A stretch of DNA of 43,170 nt from Pseudomonas sp. PB101. Its GTDB lineage: Bacteria; Pseudomonadota; Gammaproteobacteria; Pseudomonadales; Pseudomonadaceae. The stretch is from assembly GCF_009764265.1 (NCBI RefSeq), contig NZ_RWIR01000083.1, positions 1 to 43,170 of the forward strand. The letters run 5' to 3'. A model generated the notes under the pieces. That model had not been told where the DNA came from. It made no database searches and worked only from the letters and a program-made list of their open reading frames with translations. A program made the translations under genes and the position numbers. Every line of letters starts with the position of its first letter. The stretch's first letter is position 1. Of this stretch, positions 35,185 through 43,170 are shown piece after piece.

Positions 35185-37047
35185 TTATTCCTCAATCTCA
35201 TTCAGGTTGCGGCCCGCCAGAGCGGCTTTCACGGTCGAATCCATACGACGGGCGGCAAAGGCATCGGTCACTTGCGACAGACGCTTGGTCTGTTGCTCGA
35301 TGGCGAAACCATCGGTGCCTTTCATCAGTTCGGTCAATTCCTGCACCTGCATGTCGATGACAATGCGTTCTTCGGCATCGAGCAAGCGCTCGCCATCGAC
35401 TTCAAGCGCAGCCTGCACGGCCTCGACCAGACGCTGGGCATCGACCTGTTGCTCGCGCAATACGCGGGCAACCTTGTCGTCGTTGGCATGCTGGAACGAG
35501 TCCTTGAGCATCTTGGCGATTTCGCCGTCGGTCAGGCCGTAGGACGGCTTGACCTGGATGCTGGCCTCGACGCCCGAACCCAGCTCACGTGCGGAAACAC
35601 TGAGCAGACCGTCGGCATCGACCTGGAAGGTCACGCGAATCTTCGCCGCACCGGCCACCATCGCCGGAATACCGCGCAATTCGAAGCGTGCCAGGGAGCG
35701 GCAGTCGCTGATCAGCTCGCGCTCGCCCTGCAATACATGGATCGCCATGGCCGACTGGCCGTCTTTATAAGTAGTGAAGTCCTGGGCGCGGGCAACGGGG
35801 ATGGTGGTGTTGCGCGGAATCACCTTCTCCATCAGGCCGCCCATGGTTTCCAGCCCCAGGGACAACGGAATCACGTCCAGCAGCAGCAGTTCATCGCCAT
35901 CGCGCTTGTTGCCCGCCAGGGTATCGGCCTGGATCGCGGCACCAATGGCCACCACTTGATCCGGATCGATTTCAGTCAGTGGCTGACGACCGAAGGCCTC
36001 TGCCACGGCTTCGCGAACGCGAGGCACGCGGGTCGAACCGCCAACCATGACGACCGCATGCACGTCTTCCAGCTCGACACCGGAATCGCGAACAGCGCGA
36101 CGGCAGGCTTTCAGGCTGCGCGCGACCATCGGCTCGATCAACGCATCGAAGGCTTCGCGGGTCAGCTCGGCTTTCCAGTCGCCGTGGGCCACTTCGACCG
36201 ACGGGGCATTGGTCAGCGCTTCCTTGGCCGCACAGGCGGTTTGCAGCAGTTGACGTTGCGCGCCCGGATCGAGATCGGCGGACAAACCGGCGCTCTCGAT
36301 GATCCAGCCAGCAATGGCGTGGTCGAAGTCATCGCCGCCCAGGGCGCTGTCGCCACCGGTAGCCAACACTTCGAAGACACCGCCGGTCAGGCGCAGAATC
36401 GAAATATCGAAGGTACCGCCGCCCAGGTCGTAAATCGCGACCAGGCCTTCGGCGTGCTGGTCCAGACCATAAGCCACGGCTGCCGCGGTCGGCTCGTTGA
36501 GCAAACGCAGCACATTCAGACCGGCCAACTTGGCCGCATCCTTGGTGGCTTGACGCTGAGCGTCGTCGAAATAGGCCGGAACGGTGATCACCGCGCCGAC
36601 CAACTCGCCACCCAGGGTCGCTTCAGCGCGCTGACGCAGGACCTTGAGGATATCGGCAGAGACTTCGACCGGGCTTTTCGGGCCCTGGATCGTCTCGATG
36701 AACGGCATGTGCGACTCGCCACCGACAAAGCGGTACGGCAACTGATCACCCAGCTGCTTGACGTCGGACAGACCACGACCCATCAAGCGCTTGACCGACA
36801 GCACAGTGTTCAAGGGATCGGTAGCGGCAGCCAGCTTGGCGGATTCGCCAACCTCGACGCGATCGGCGTGATAGCGCACGGCAGACGGCAGGATGACCCG
36901 CCCTTCTGCGTCGGCAAGCGGCTCGGAAAGACCACTGCGCAATGCAGCGACCAGCGAATTGGTAGTGCCCAAGTCGATCCCCACAGCCAGGCGACGCTGG
37001 TGCGGTTGAGGACTTTGGCCGGGTTCGGCGATCTGCAGTAGGGCCAT
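35185..37047 (-). CDS. hscA: Fe-S cluster assembly Hsp70 chaperone HscA
   Basis: Hsp70 specialised for releasing clusters from IscU to target proteins, stimulated by HscB. The 620-residue protein has the nucleotide-binding domain (AVGIDLGTTNSLVA, AIYDLGGGTFDISIL, VVMVGGSTRVPRVREAV) and a substrate-binding domain that recognises the LPPVK loop of IscU (present in the IscU here as ALPPVKI). The ATG gives MALLQIAEPGQSPQP. Follows hscB by 51 bp. The nucleotide-binding motifs are intact. Confidence 0.98.
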   Translation of the reverse strand: MALLQIAEPGQSPQPHQRRLAVGIDLGTTNSLVAALRSGLSEPLADAEGRVILPSAVRYHADRVEVGESAKLAAATDPLNTVLSVKRLMGRGLSDVKQLGDQLPYRFVGGESHMPFIETIQGPKSPVEVSADILKVLRQRAEATLGGELVGAVITVPAYFDDAQRQATKDAAKLAGLNVLRLLNEPTAAAVAYGLDQHAEGLVAIYDLGGGTFDISILRLTGGVFEVLATGGDSALGGDDFDHAIAGWIIESAGLSADLDPGAQRQLLQTACAAKEALTNAPSVEVAHGDWKAELTREAFDALIEPMVARSLKACRRAVRDSGVELEDVHAVVMVGGSTRVPRVREAVAEAFGRQPLTEIDPDQVVAIGAAIQADTLAGNKRDGDELLLLDVIPLSLGLETMGGLMEKVIPRNTTIPVARAQDFTTYKDGQSAMAIHVLQGERELISDCRSLARFELRGIPAMVAGAAKIRVTFQVDADGLLSVSARELGSGVEASIQVKPSYGLTDGEIAKMLKDSFQHANDDKVARVLREQQVDAQRLVEAVQAALEVDGERLLDAEERIVIDMQVQELTELMKGTDGFAIEQQTKRLSQVTDAFAARRMDSTVKAALAGRNLNEIEE

Positions 37048-37098
37048 CGTTATCAGGACTTATCTGTATATCAGGCGTGCGACCGGAGCGGCACTGGG

Positions 37099-37620
37099 TT
37101 AATCGTCGAGGCGCTCTTCTAACTGGCGCACTTCGTAGGTGAGCTTGTCGAGGAACTGCATGCGCCGCATCAGGCGTTCGGCCTTTTCGCGTTGCGCGGC
37201 ATCGTTCCAGCAAGCTGCGAAGCTTTGGTTCAGTTCATCCTGGGCAGCCTTCAGGCGACGCTTGAAGACGGCAACGCCCTTGAGGTCGGCGCTGTCCTGC
37301 AGGTCTTCGAGCTCTTCACGCAGCTCCATCTGCTGCAGAAGAAACTCCGGATCATGCACCGTGACCTCCAGCGGCAGCTCGCCACCATTCAAGGCGAGCA
37401 GGTAACGCGCGCGCTTGGGTGGGTTCTTGAGCGTCTGGTAGGCCTCGTTGAGGCTCGCGGATTGCTCTAGCGCCAGCCGCTGCTCACGCTCGGAAGCGTC
37501 GGCAAAGCGGTCCGGATGAACACTGCGCGCCAACTCACGGTAGCGCGTAGCCAGCTGGTCGAGGTCCAGATCGAAACTCGGTTGCAGCTCAAATAAAGCG
37601 AAATGACAAGGAGTTCCCAC
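37099..37620 (-). CDS. hscB: Fe-S cluster assembly co-chaperone HscB
   Basis: J-protein that brings IscU to HscA. The 173-residue protein has a J domain with the HPD motif at His35-Pro36-Asp37 (ARSVHPDRFADAS) and a C-terminal three-helix IscU-binding domain (LEDLQDSADLKGVAVFKRRLK). I chose the GTG at 37620 (MGTPCHFALFELQP) with GAGG 6 nt upstream; the frame begins 13 codons earlier but there it overlaps iscA and lacks a site. It lies 8 bp after the iscA stop. Confidence 0.95.
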   Translation of the reverse strand: MGTPCHFALFELQPSFDLDLDQLATRYRELARSVHPDRFADASEREQRLALEQSASLNEAYQTLKNPPKRARYLLALNGGELPLEVTVHDPEFLLQQMELREELEDLQDSADLKGVAVFKRRLKAAQDELNQSFAACWNDAAQREKAERLMRRMQFLDKLTYEVRQLEERLDD

Positions 37621-37628
37621 GACAAGCC

Positions 37629-37952
37629 TCAGATGTTGAAGCTTTCGCCGCAGCCACATTCACCGCGTACGTTGGGGTTGTTGAACTTGAAGCCCTCGTT
37701 CAACCCTTCCTTGACGAAATCGAGCTCGGTGCCGTCCAGGTAGGCCAGGCTCTTCGGGTCGATGATCACTTTTTCGCCGTGACTCTCGAACACCTGATCC
37801 TCTGCAACCACCTCGTCGACAAACTCCAGCACGTAGGCAAGGCCGGAACAGCCCGTGGTGCGAACACCCAGACGAATCCCTTCACCTTTGCCGCGCCCGT
37901 CGAGGGAGCGCCGCACGTGTCGAGCAGCCGCTTCTGTCATGCTGATAGCCAT
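37629..37952 (-). CDS. iscA: Iron-sulfur carrier protein IscA
   Basis: A-type carrier that receives clusters and passes them to [4Fe-4S] enzymes. The 107-residue protein has the three conserved cysteines Cys35 (TTGCSGLAY), Cys99 and Cys101 (GECGCGESF). Start at the ATG 37952, with AAGGAG 6 nt upstream; the frame extends eight codons earlier without support. Between iscU and hscB. Confidence 0.97.
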   Translation of the reverse strand: MAISMTEAAARHVRRSLDGRGKGEGIRLGVRTTGCSGLAYVLEFVDEVVAEDQVFESHGEKVIIDPKSLAYLDGTELDFVKEGLNEGFKFNNPNVRGECGCGESFNI

Positions 37953-37986
37953 CGGTGACTCCTTACTCGTCGCCAAAACTCGAAAA

Positions 37987-38373
37987 TCAGATCAAGCCTT
38001 TCTTCTGCTTGTAGTCGCGAACGGCCGCTTTGATAGCGTCTTCAGCGAGCACGGAGCAGTGAATTTTCACTGGCGGCAGGGCCAGTTCTTCAGCCAGCTG
38101 AGTGTTCTTGATGGTTTCCGCTTCGTCCAGGGTCTTGCCCTTCATCCACTCGGTGGCGAGGGAGCTGGAGGCGATAGCCGAACCGCAGCCGTAGGTCTTG
38201 AACTTGGCATCTTCGATGATGCCGGCGTCGTTGACCTTGATCTGCAGGCGCATAACGTCGCCGCACGCCGGAGCGCCGACCATGCCGGTGCCGACATCAG
38301 GATCTTCCGCGTCCATCTTGCCGACGTTGCGCGGGTTTTCGTAGTGGTCGATGACCTTTTCGCTGTAAGCCAT
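37987..38373 (-). CDS. iscU: Iron-sulfur scaffold protein IscU
   Basis: Scaffold on which IscS sulfur and iron are built into [2Fe-2S] clusters. The 128-residue protein has ligands Cys37 and Asp39 (GAPACGDV), the second cysteine in KTYGCGSAIASS and the third in KIHCSVL, plus the HscA-binding LPPVK loop. Start MAYSEKVIDHYENP at 38373; three earlier codons are in frame but unlikely. Separated from iscS by 101 bp, where I see no strong structure. Confidence 0.98.
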   Translation of the reverse strand: MAYSEKVIDHYENPRNVGKMDAEDPDVGTGMVGAPACGDVMRLQIKVNDAGIIEDAKFKTYGCGSAIASSSLATEWMKGKTLDEAETIKNTQLAEELALPPVKIHCSVLAEDAIKAAVRDYKQKKGLI

Positions 38374-38474
38374 GATTCTCAATCCTCACTCATCAGGGCC
38401 GCTCTTGAGACCCTGCAGTTGCGCTGCGTTTACCGCCGCGCTGCTACAGGCCCCGTATCCGGCGGCTTCTATAG

Positions 38475-39689
38475 TTAGTGTGCCGCCCACTCGATCTTCG
38501 AGATATCGACGCCGTCTTTGTACATGTCCCACAGCGGCGACAGAGCGCGCAGCTTGGTAACGGCCTCGCAGACTTTCTGCGCGGCGTAATCGATTTCTTC
38601 TTCGGTGGTGAAGCGGCCGAAGGTGAAGCGGATCGAGCTGTGTGCCAGTTCGTCGTTGCGGCCCAGGGCGCGCAGTACGTACGAAGGCTCCAGGGACGCC
38701 GAGGTGCAGGCCGAACCGGACGACACCGCCAGATCCTTGAGTGCCATGATCAGCGACTCGCCTTCAACGTAGTTGAAGCTCAGGTTCAGGTTGTGCGGAA
38801 CGCGGGCGGTCAGGCTGCCGTTGACGTACAGCTCTTCCAGGTGCTCGACCTGCTTGTAGAAACGGTCGCTCAAGGCCTTGATGCGCACGTTCTCGGCAGC
38901 CATGTCTTCCTTGGCTACGCGGAACGCTTCACCCATGCCGACGATCTGGTGAGTGGCCAGGGTACCGGAACGCATGCCGCGCTCGTGACCGCCACCGTGC
39001 ATGGTCGCTTCGATACGTACGCGCGGCTTGCGGCTTACGTACAGGGCGCCGATGCCTTTAGGACCGTAGGTCTTGTGGGCAGAGAAGGACATCATGTCGA
39101 CTTTCAGCTTCTGCAGGTCGATTTCGACCTTGCCGGTGGACTGAGCGGCGTCGACGTGGAACAGGATGCCTTTGGAACGCAGCAACTCGCCGATCGCAGC
39201 GATGTCGTTGACGGTGCCGATTTCGTTGTTCACGTGCATGACCGAAACCAGGATGGTGTCGTCGCGCAGTTCGGCTTCGATCATCTCAGGGGTCACCAGG
39301 CCATCAGTACGAGGCTCGATGTAGGTCACTTCGAAGCCTTCACGCTCCAGTTGGCGCATGGTGTCGAGGACAGCCTTGTGCTCAATCTTGGTGGTGATCA
39401 GGTGCTTGCCTTTGGTGGCATAGAAATGTGCCGCACCCTTGATTGCCAGGTTGTTGGATTCGGTGGCGCCGGAGGTCCAGACGATTTCGCGCGGATCGGC
39501 GTTGACCAGATCGGCCACCTGACGACGGGCGTTTTCGACGGACTCTTCAGCTTTCCAGCCGAACACGTGGGAACGGGACGCCGGGTTACCGAAGTTTCCG
39601 TCGACCAGCAGGCATTCACTCATCTTTTGCGCGACACGCGGATCAACCGGGGTAGTCGCAGAGTAATCAAGGTAAATCGGCAATTTCAT
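38475..39689 (-). CDS. iscS: Cysteine desulfurase IscS
   Basis: PLP enzyme that takes sulfur from cysteine for Fe-S clusters, thiolated tRNA and cofactors. The 404-residue length equals that of E. coli IscS. The PLP lysine is Lys206 in FSAHKTYGPKG; the mobile-loop catalytic cysteine is in SSGSACTSASLEP (near residue 328). GGAG lies before the ATG. Follows iscR by 50 bp. The upstream cysE produces O-acetylserine for the cysteine it consumes. Confidence 0.98.
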   Translation of the reverse strand: MKLPIYLDYSATTPVDPRVAQKMSECLLVDGNFGNPASRSHVFGWKAEESVENARRQVADLVNADPREIVWTSGATESNNLAIKGAAHFYATKGKHLITTKIEHKAVLDTMRQLEREGFEVTYIEPRTDGLVTPEMIEAELRDDTILVSVMHVNNEIGTVNDIAAIGELLRSKGILFHVDAAQSTGKVEIDLQKLKVDMMSFSAHKTYGPKGIGALYVSRKPRVRIEATMHGGGHERGMRSGTLATHQIVGMGEAFRVAKEDMAAENVRIKALSDRFYKQVEHLEELYVNGSLTARVPHNLNLSFNYVEGESLIMALKDLAVSSGSACTSASLEPSYVLRALGRNDELAHSSIRFTFGRFTTEEEIDYAAQKVCEAVTKLRALSPLWDMYKDGVDISKIEWAAH

Positions 39690-39739
39690 GGACTATCTCC
39701 TAAATCAGGCTGGCTGGCGTGCCGTTAGCTCTGTGGCTG

Positions 39740-40231
39740 TCATTCGACGGCGGACGCTTCAATCTTGTCCAGGCGTGGCGCCTTGCTGTTGCAACGGCGT
39801 TGATCCTGACGCTGGGCTACTTCTTGCACCTCACGGCGAGTCACAAGGTCAGCCAAGCTGATACCGCTCAGAAATTCGTGGATCTGCAGGCTCAGGTCGC
39901 ACCACAAGTGGTGAGTCAGGCAAGTGTCACCTTGATGGCAATCACCCTGGCCCTGGCATTTGGTGGCATCGACCGATTCGTTCACCGCATCGATCACCTG
40001 GGCGACCTGGATGCCCTGCATGTCGCGGGACAACTGGTAGCCGCCGCCTGGACCGCGAACGCTGGACACCAGGTTGCTGCGGCGCAATTTGGCGAAAAGC
40101 TGTTCGAGGTAGGACAGGGAGATGCCTTGGCGCTCGGAGATATCGGCCAGGGACACGGGCCCGTGCTGCGCGTGCAACGCCAGGTCAAGCATGGCGGTCA
40201 CGGCGTATCGGCCTTTTGTAGTCAGTCGCAT
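39740..40231 (-). CDS. iscR: Fe-S cluster-sensing regulator IscR
   Basis: Rrf2-family transcription factor; with its [2Fe-2S] cluster it represses the isc operon, and as apo-protein it acts at other sites. The 163-residue protein has a winged helix (LADISERQGISLSYLEQLFAKLR) and cluster ligands Cys92, Cys98, Cys104 and His107, at the same numbers as in E. coli. Start at the ATG 40231 (MRLTTKGRYAV); a TTG two codons earlier is also in frame. Two IscR type 1 boxes overlap its promoter, so autoregulation is very likely. Confidence 0.97.
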   Translation of the reverse strand: MRLTTKGRYAVTAMLDLALHAQHGPVSLADISERQGISLSYLEQLFAKLRRSNLVSSVRGPGGGYQLSRDMQGIQVAQVIDAVNESVDATKCQGQGDCHQGDTCLTHHLWCDLSLQIHEFLSGISLADLVTRREVQEVAQRQDQRRCNSKAPRLDKIEASAVE

Positions 40232-40270
40232 GGACAATTACCACGGAGTTCGGAATGGGGCGAGTATGCA

Positions 40271-40320
40271 ATTCCCGAGTATTTAAGTCAACTATAAGAC
40301 CTAGTACTTTAGTCAGGTTT
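40271..40320 (-). promoter_or_regulatory. isc promoter with two IscR type 1 boxes
   Basis: On the minus strand TTGACT (40286-40291) and CATACT (40263-40268) are 17 bp apart, about 30 bp before iscR. A 25-bp match to the type 1 IscR consensus (ATAGTTGACT...ACTCGGGAAT) covers 40271-40295 and overlaps the -35. A second, weaker match (AAACCTGACT...ACTAGGTCTT) covers 40296-40320, directly next to it. The arrangement resembles the E. coli iscR promoter. Confidence 0.75.
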
Positions 40321-40390
40321 ACCCGCAAAAGAGCGGGCGCATCATAGCAAAGGCTGGGTGTGAACAGCCAGTAGTACCGAGTTATCGTTC

Positions 40391-40484
40391 ATCGCGGGCA
40401 AGCCACGCTCCCACAGGGCCTCGGCTGAAACACAGATTGTGTGAACACCGAAAATCCCTGTGGGAGCGGGCTTGCCCGCGATGG
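40391..40484. repeat. REP doublet downstream of cysE
   Basis: Inverted arms at 40391-40417 (core altered to GCAAGCCACGCTC) and 40459-40484 (GCGGGCTTGCCCGC). Below it, ACCCGC and GCGGG pair around an A-rich loop at 40321-40338; this may end the cysE transcript just before the isc promoter. Confidence 0.85.
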
Positions 40485-40496
40485 GGGCGACTCGGT

Positions 40497-41273
40497 CTAG
40501 CCGGCCTGGCTCTGATCCTTGTCCTTCACACAGGCGAAGTCTTCTTCGCGCAGTTCAGGCAGATCTTTCGCACAGTAATTACTGCCCAGATCCTTCAACG
40601 CCCCGCACATCCCCTCCAGCCGCCCATCGACCGCCTGCAGATGATCGAGCAATTGATTGATGGCACGCGCCACCGGGTCCGGCATGTCTTCTGTGACGCC
40701 GTAGGCATCAAAACCGATCTTCTCGGCCATGGCCTTGCGCTTGGCATCCTGCTCTTCGTCGGGCTTGACGATGATCCGCCCCGGAATGCCCACCACAGTG
40801 GCGCCCGGCGGCACTTCCTTGGTCACGACAGCATTGGAACCGACCTTGGCCCCGGCACCGACGGTGAACGGGCCAAGCACCTTGGCGCCCGCCCCGACCA
40901 CGACACCATCACCCAGGGTCGGGTGACGCTTGCCCTTGTTCCAGCTGGTGCCACCCAGGGTCACGCCCTGATAAATGGTCACGTCATCGCCGATTTCGGC
41001 GGTTTCACCAATGACAATGCCCATGCCATGGTCGATGAAGAAACGACGACCGACCTTGGCACCCGGATGGATCTCGATCCCAGTCAACCAGCGACCGAAG
41101 TTCGACACCAGCCGCGCCAGCCATTTCAACTCATTGCGCCACAGCATCCCCGCCAGACGATGAATCCAGATGGCGTGCATGCCCGGGTAGCAGGTCAGTA
41201 CTTCAAAAGCGTTACGCGCCGCCGGGTCTCGGTGGAATACGCTCTGGATATCTTCACGCAAACGCTCGAACAT
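40497..41273 (-). CDS. cysE: Serine O-acetyltransferase
   Basis: Makes O-acetylserine from serine and acetyl-CoA, the first step of cysteine synthesis. The 258-residue protein has an N-terminal helical region (FERLREDIQSVFHRDPAAR) and a left-handed parallel beta-helix of hexapeptide repeats (GVTLGGTSWNKGKRHPTLGD, catalytic HGMGIVIGETAEIG). Start chosen at the second ATG (41273), 6 nt from AAGGA; the first ATG overlaps the trmJ stop. Unlike the iscR locus of E. coli, cysE lies next to iscR in Pseudomonas and Azotobacter, where cysE2-type genes accompany isc or nif. Confidence 0.96.
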   Translation of the reverse strand: MFERLREDIQSVFHRDPAARNAFEVLTCYPGMHAIWIHRLAGMLWRNELKWLARLVSNFGRWLTGIEIHPGAKVGRRFFIDHGMGIVIGETAEIGDDVTIYQGVTLGGTSWNKGKRHPTLGDGVVVGAGAKVLGPFTVGAGAKVGSNAVVTKEVPPGATVVGIPGRIIVKPDEEQDAKRKAMAEKIGFDAYGVTEDMPDPVARAINQLLDHLQAVDGRLEGMCGALKDLGSNYCAKDLPELREEDFACVKDKDQSQAG

Positions 41274-41275
41274 CA

Positions 41276-42046
41276 TTAATCCTTCCGCTTTAGAAGCTCA
41301 CCACGGGCCGCTTTCTGGGTTTCCGTGAGGATGCCACGCAATATATTCATTTCCGCCCGGCTGACCGAGCTGCGTCCGTACAACCGGCGCAGGCGCGCCA
41401 TCAAGTGCCGCGGCTTTTCCGGATCGAGGAACTCGATGGCCACCAGGGTCTGCTCCAGGTGCTCATAGAATCGTTCCAGCTCGTCCATGGTCGCAAGCTC
41501 AGCGCTTTTGACCGAAGCCACTTCTTCCTTCTCGACCTTGCTCGGCTGGCCTTGGGCAGCGAGCCAGGACATGCGCACTTCATAACCCAACACCTGCACC
41601 GCTGCCCCAAGGTTCAGCGAACTGAACTCAGGGTCTGAGGGGATGTGCACGTGATAATGACATCGCTGCAGCTCTTCGTTGGTCAGGCCGGAATCTTCAC
41701 GACCGAACACCAGGGCAATTTCCGCGCCCTGCCCGGCTTCCTCGACCACTTTGGTACCGCACTCGCGGGGATCGAGCAGCGGCCAGGGAATCCGCCGGTC
41801 GCGGGCGCTGGTGCCGAGCACCAGGTTGCAGCCGACCAGGGCATCTTCCAAAGTGGCGACGACTTGCGCGTTTTCAAGGATATCCCCGGCACCGGAAGCA
41901 CGGGCATCGGCCTCTTGGTGCGGGAACAGCCGAGGTTCGACCAGCACCAGCCGCGACAGGCCCATGTTCTTCATGGCACGCGCAGCCCCGCCGATATTGC
42001 CCGGATGACTGGTATTGACCAGGACGACACGAATGTTTTGCAGCAA
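41276..42046 (-). CDS. trmJ: tRNA (cytidine/uridine-2'-O-)-methyltransferase TrmJ
   Basis: SPOUT-class methyltransferase that 2'-O-methylates position 32 of several tRNAs. The 256-residue protein begins IRVVLVNTSHPGNIGGAARAMKNMG and has the knot motifs ALVFGREDSGLTNEEL and IPSDPEFSSLNLGAAVQVL; a C-terminal extension (ERFYEHLEQTL...RAEMNILRGIL) is typical. The start is a TTG at 42046 (MLQNIRVV) with no clear Shine-Dalgarno sequence (GCGCCTCCC precedes it), which suggests low expression. Its stop overlaps the first cysE ATG. Confidence 0.95.
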   Translation of the reverse strand: MLQNIRVVLVNTSHPGNIGGAARAMKNMGLSRLVLVEPRLFPHQEADARASGAGDILENAQVVATLEDALVGCNLVLGTSARDRRIPWPLLDPRECGTKVVEEAGQGAEIALVFGREDSGLTNEELQRCHYHVHIPSDPEFSSLNLGAAVQVLGYEVRMSWLAAQGQPSKVEKEEVASVKSAELATMDELERFYEHLEQTLVAIEFLDPEKPRHLMARLRRLYGRSSVSRAEMNILRGILTETQKAARGELLKRKD

Positions 42047-42147
42047 GGGAGGCGCTCTCGAACACGATAATCGGGAGCGGAATCTTACAGCTCATCCTAC
42101 CGTTAAGCCATGAAAGCGAACGTCGTCCTTCTCCTGTAGAAACTTTC

Positions 42148-42156
42148 TGATAGAAT
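42148..42156 (+). promoter_or_regulatory. Extended -10 promoter of suhB
   Basis: TGATAGAAT is an extended -10 (TGn plus TAGAAT, five of six), 36 bp before the suhB ATG. The -35 is poor, as is usual for extended -10 promoters. The 146-bp trmJ/suhB gap holds no other feature that I can support. Confidence 0.55.
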
Positions 42157-42192
42157 GCCCGGCTTTCTTTAACAACCTTAGGTGACACATCC

Positions 42193-43011
42193 ATGCAGCC
42201 CATGCTGAATATCGCGCTGCGCGCCGCCCGCAGCGCCAGTGAATTGATCTTCCGCTCCATCGAGCGCCTGGATACCATCAAGGTCGACGAAAAAGACGCC
42301 AAGGATTACGTATCCGAGGTGGATCGTGCCGCCGAACAGAAAATCATCGACGCCCTGCGCAAGGCCTACCCGAATCACTCGATCCTGGGTGAAGAGACCG
42401 GCATGCACGCCGGCACCGGCATCGAAGGCGAAGAGTACCTGTGGATCATCGATCCGCTGGACGGCACCACCAACTTCCTGCGCGGCATTCCTCATTTCGC
42501 TGTCAGCATTGCCTGCAAATACCGCGGTCGCCTGGAACACGCTGTTGTTCTGGACCCGGTTCGCCAGGAAGAATTCACCGCCAGCCGTGGCCGCGGCGCT
42601 CAACTGAACGGTCGTCGCCTGCGCGTCAGCGGCCGCACCAGCCTGGACGGCGCCCTGCTGGGTACCGGCTTCCCGTTCCGTGACGACCAGATGGACAACC
42701 TCGACAACTACCTGGGCATGTTCCGCGCCCTGGTTGGCCAGACCGCCGGCATCCGCCGCGCAGGTTCGGCGAGCCTGGACCTGGCCTACGTGGCCGCCGG
42801 CCGTTTCGACGCGTTCTGGGAGTCGGGCCTGTCCGAATGGGACATGGCTGCGGGCGCCCTGCTGATCCAGGAAGCGGGCGGCCTGGTGAGCGACTTCACC
42901 GGTGGTCACGACTTCCTTGAAAAAGGCCACGTCGTTGCCGGCAACACCAAATGCTTCAAGGCAGTGCTGACGGCGATCCAGCCGCACCTGCCAGCCTCGC
43001 TGAAGCGCTAA
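42193..43011 (+). CDS. suhB: Inositol-1-monophosphatase family protein SuhB
   Basis: Mg-dependent inositol monophosphatase; in E. coli SuhB also joins the rRNA antitermination complex, and in P. aeruginosa it affects virulence gene control. The 272-residue protein has the metal-site motifs EETG, DPLDGTTNF and WDMAAGALLIQEAGG, all intact. AGGTGA lies 7 nt before the ATG. Divergent from trmJ and followed by a strong terminator, so it is a single-gene unit. Confidence 0.97.
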   Translation: MQPMLNIALRAARSASELIFRSIERLDTIKVDEKDAKDYVSEVDRAAEQKIIDALRKAYPNHSILGEETGMHAGTGIEGEEYLWIIDPLDGTTNFLRGIPHFAVSIACKYRGRLEHAVVLDPVRQEEFTASRGRGAQLNGRRLRVSGRTSLDGALLGTGFPFRDDQMDNLDNYLGMFRALVGQTAGIRRAGSASLDLAYVAAGRFDAFWESGLSEWDMAAGALLIQEAGGLVSDFTGGHDFLEKGHVVAGNTKCFKAVLTAIQPHLPASLKR

Positions 43012-43045
43012 GCTTCCCGCGACAGAAAAAGCACCCTTCGGGGTA

Positions 43046-43077
43046 ATGCCAGTCAGTTAAGCTGACTGGCATTTTTA
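43046..43077 (+). terminator. Intrinsic terminator of suhB
   Basis: ATGCCAGTCAG and CTGACTGGCAT form an 11-bp perfect stem with a 5-nt loop, followed by TTTTATTT. A smaller ACCC-TTCG-GGGT hairpin precedes it. The last 90 bp of the window, beyond it, show no gene I can support. Confidence 0.93.
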
Positions 43078-43170
43078 TTTCTGATCGGATACTTCGGCGA
43101 TTTGAGCCGGATGGCGCGAGGATAAATACGCTCCTCTCGCCGATGAGGCAGGACATAGTGCGGGGCTGAG

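Noticed and set aside
35185..40231. A nif or suf system instead of isc
   Set aside because: Gene order, the IscU LPPVK loop, HscA/HscB and IscR residues all match the housekeeping isc operon. No sufBCD or nifU is present.
43081..43170. A gene at the right edge of the window
   Set aside because: Only short frames without motifs or ribosome sites cross this stretch. It lies after the suhB terminator and may be spacer or the end of a neighbouring gene that cannot be judged from 90 bp.

Overview
This 43 kb window looks like chromosomal core DNA of a fluorescent pseudomonad (Pseudomonas fluorescens group). The basis is the high-GC coding sequence, proteins with strong Pseudomonas character (PurL, MltF, LepB, LeuA, the Isc proteins), and the many GTGGGAGCGGGCTTGCCCGC-type REP doublets between genes. 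I found 42 protein-coding loci (one of them a probable remnant and one a leader peptide) and no tRNA, rRNA, insertion sequence, prophage, CRISPR array or defence island. Nearly every gene belongs to a known family.

Layout. (1) 0-6.1 kb: a small YqfO/NIF3-like protein and purL on the minus strand, divergent from the lytic transglycosylase gene mltF. (2) 6.2-12.3 kb, minus strand: lepA-lepB-[remnant]-rnc-era-recO-pdxJ, which covers signal peptidase, RNase III, ribosome-associated GTPases, DNA repair and vitamin B6 synthesis. (3) 12.4-17.5 kb: lptF-lptG (LPS export, minus strand) divergent from pepA-holC-unknown (plus strand). (4) 17.5-20.7 kb: a TSUP-family permease (minus), then xseA and an M23 peptidase (plus). 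(5) 20.9-22.9 kb: leuA behind a probable 25-codon leader peptide. (6) 23.0-25.0 kb: an omega-amidase-like nitrilase overlapping an aminotransferase gene. (7) 25.2-34.5 kb, minus strand: pilW/F-rodZ-ispG-hisS-yfgM-bamB-der in transcription order, preceded by rlmN and ndk. (8) 34.6-42.0 kb, minus strand: trmJ-cysE, then iscR-iscS-iscU-iscA-hscB-hscA-fdx-iscX, the complete iron-sulfur cluster assembly operon with two IscR-type operator sequences. (9) suhB (plus strand) closes the window.

How the genes work together. CysE supplies the cysteine pathway that feeds the IscS desulfurase. Isc clusters are needed by neighbours such as IspG and RlmN ([4Fe-4S] enzymes). BamB, YfgM, PilW, LptFG, MltF, LepB and the M23 protein all serve envelope biogenesis.

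Most notable points: the small gene normally found between lepB and rnc (DUF4845 type) seems to be reduced to a 39-codon remnant; a leaderless leader peptide appears to precede leuA; core blocks that I remember as lying far apart in P. aeruginosa are adjacent here, with REP doublets at two junctions; the terminator of the isc operon carries the ndk -10 box in its loop; and several genes appear to use leaderless or non-ATG starts. I did not find a convincing novel multi-gene system. All family assignments come from reading the sequence and from memory, with no database search.
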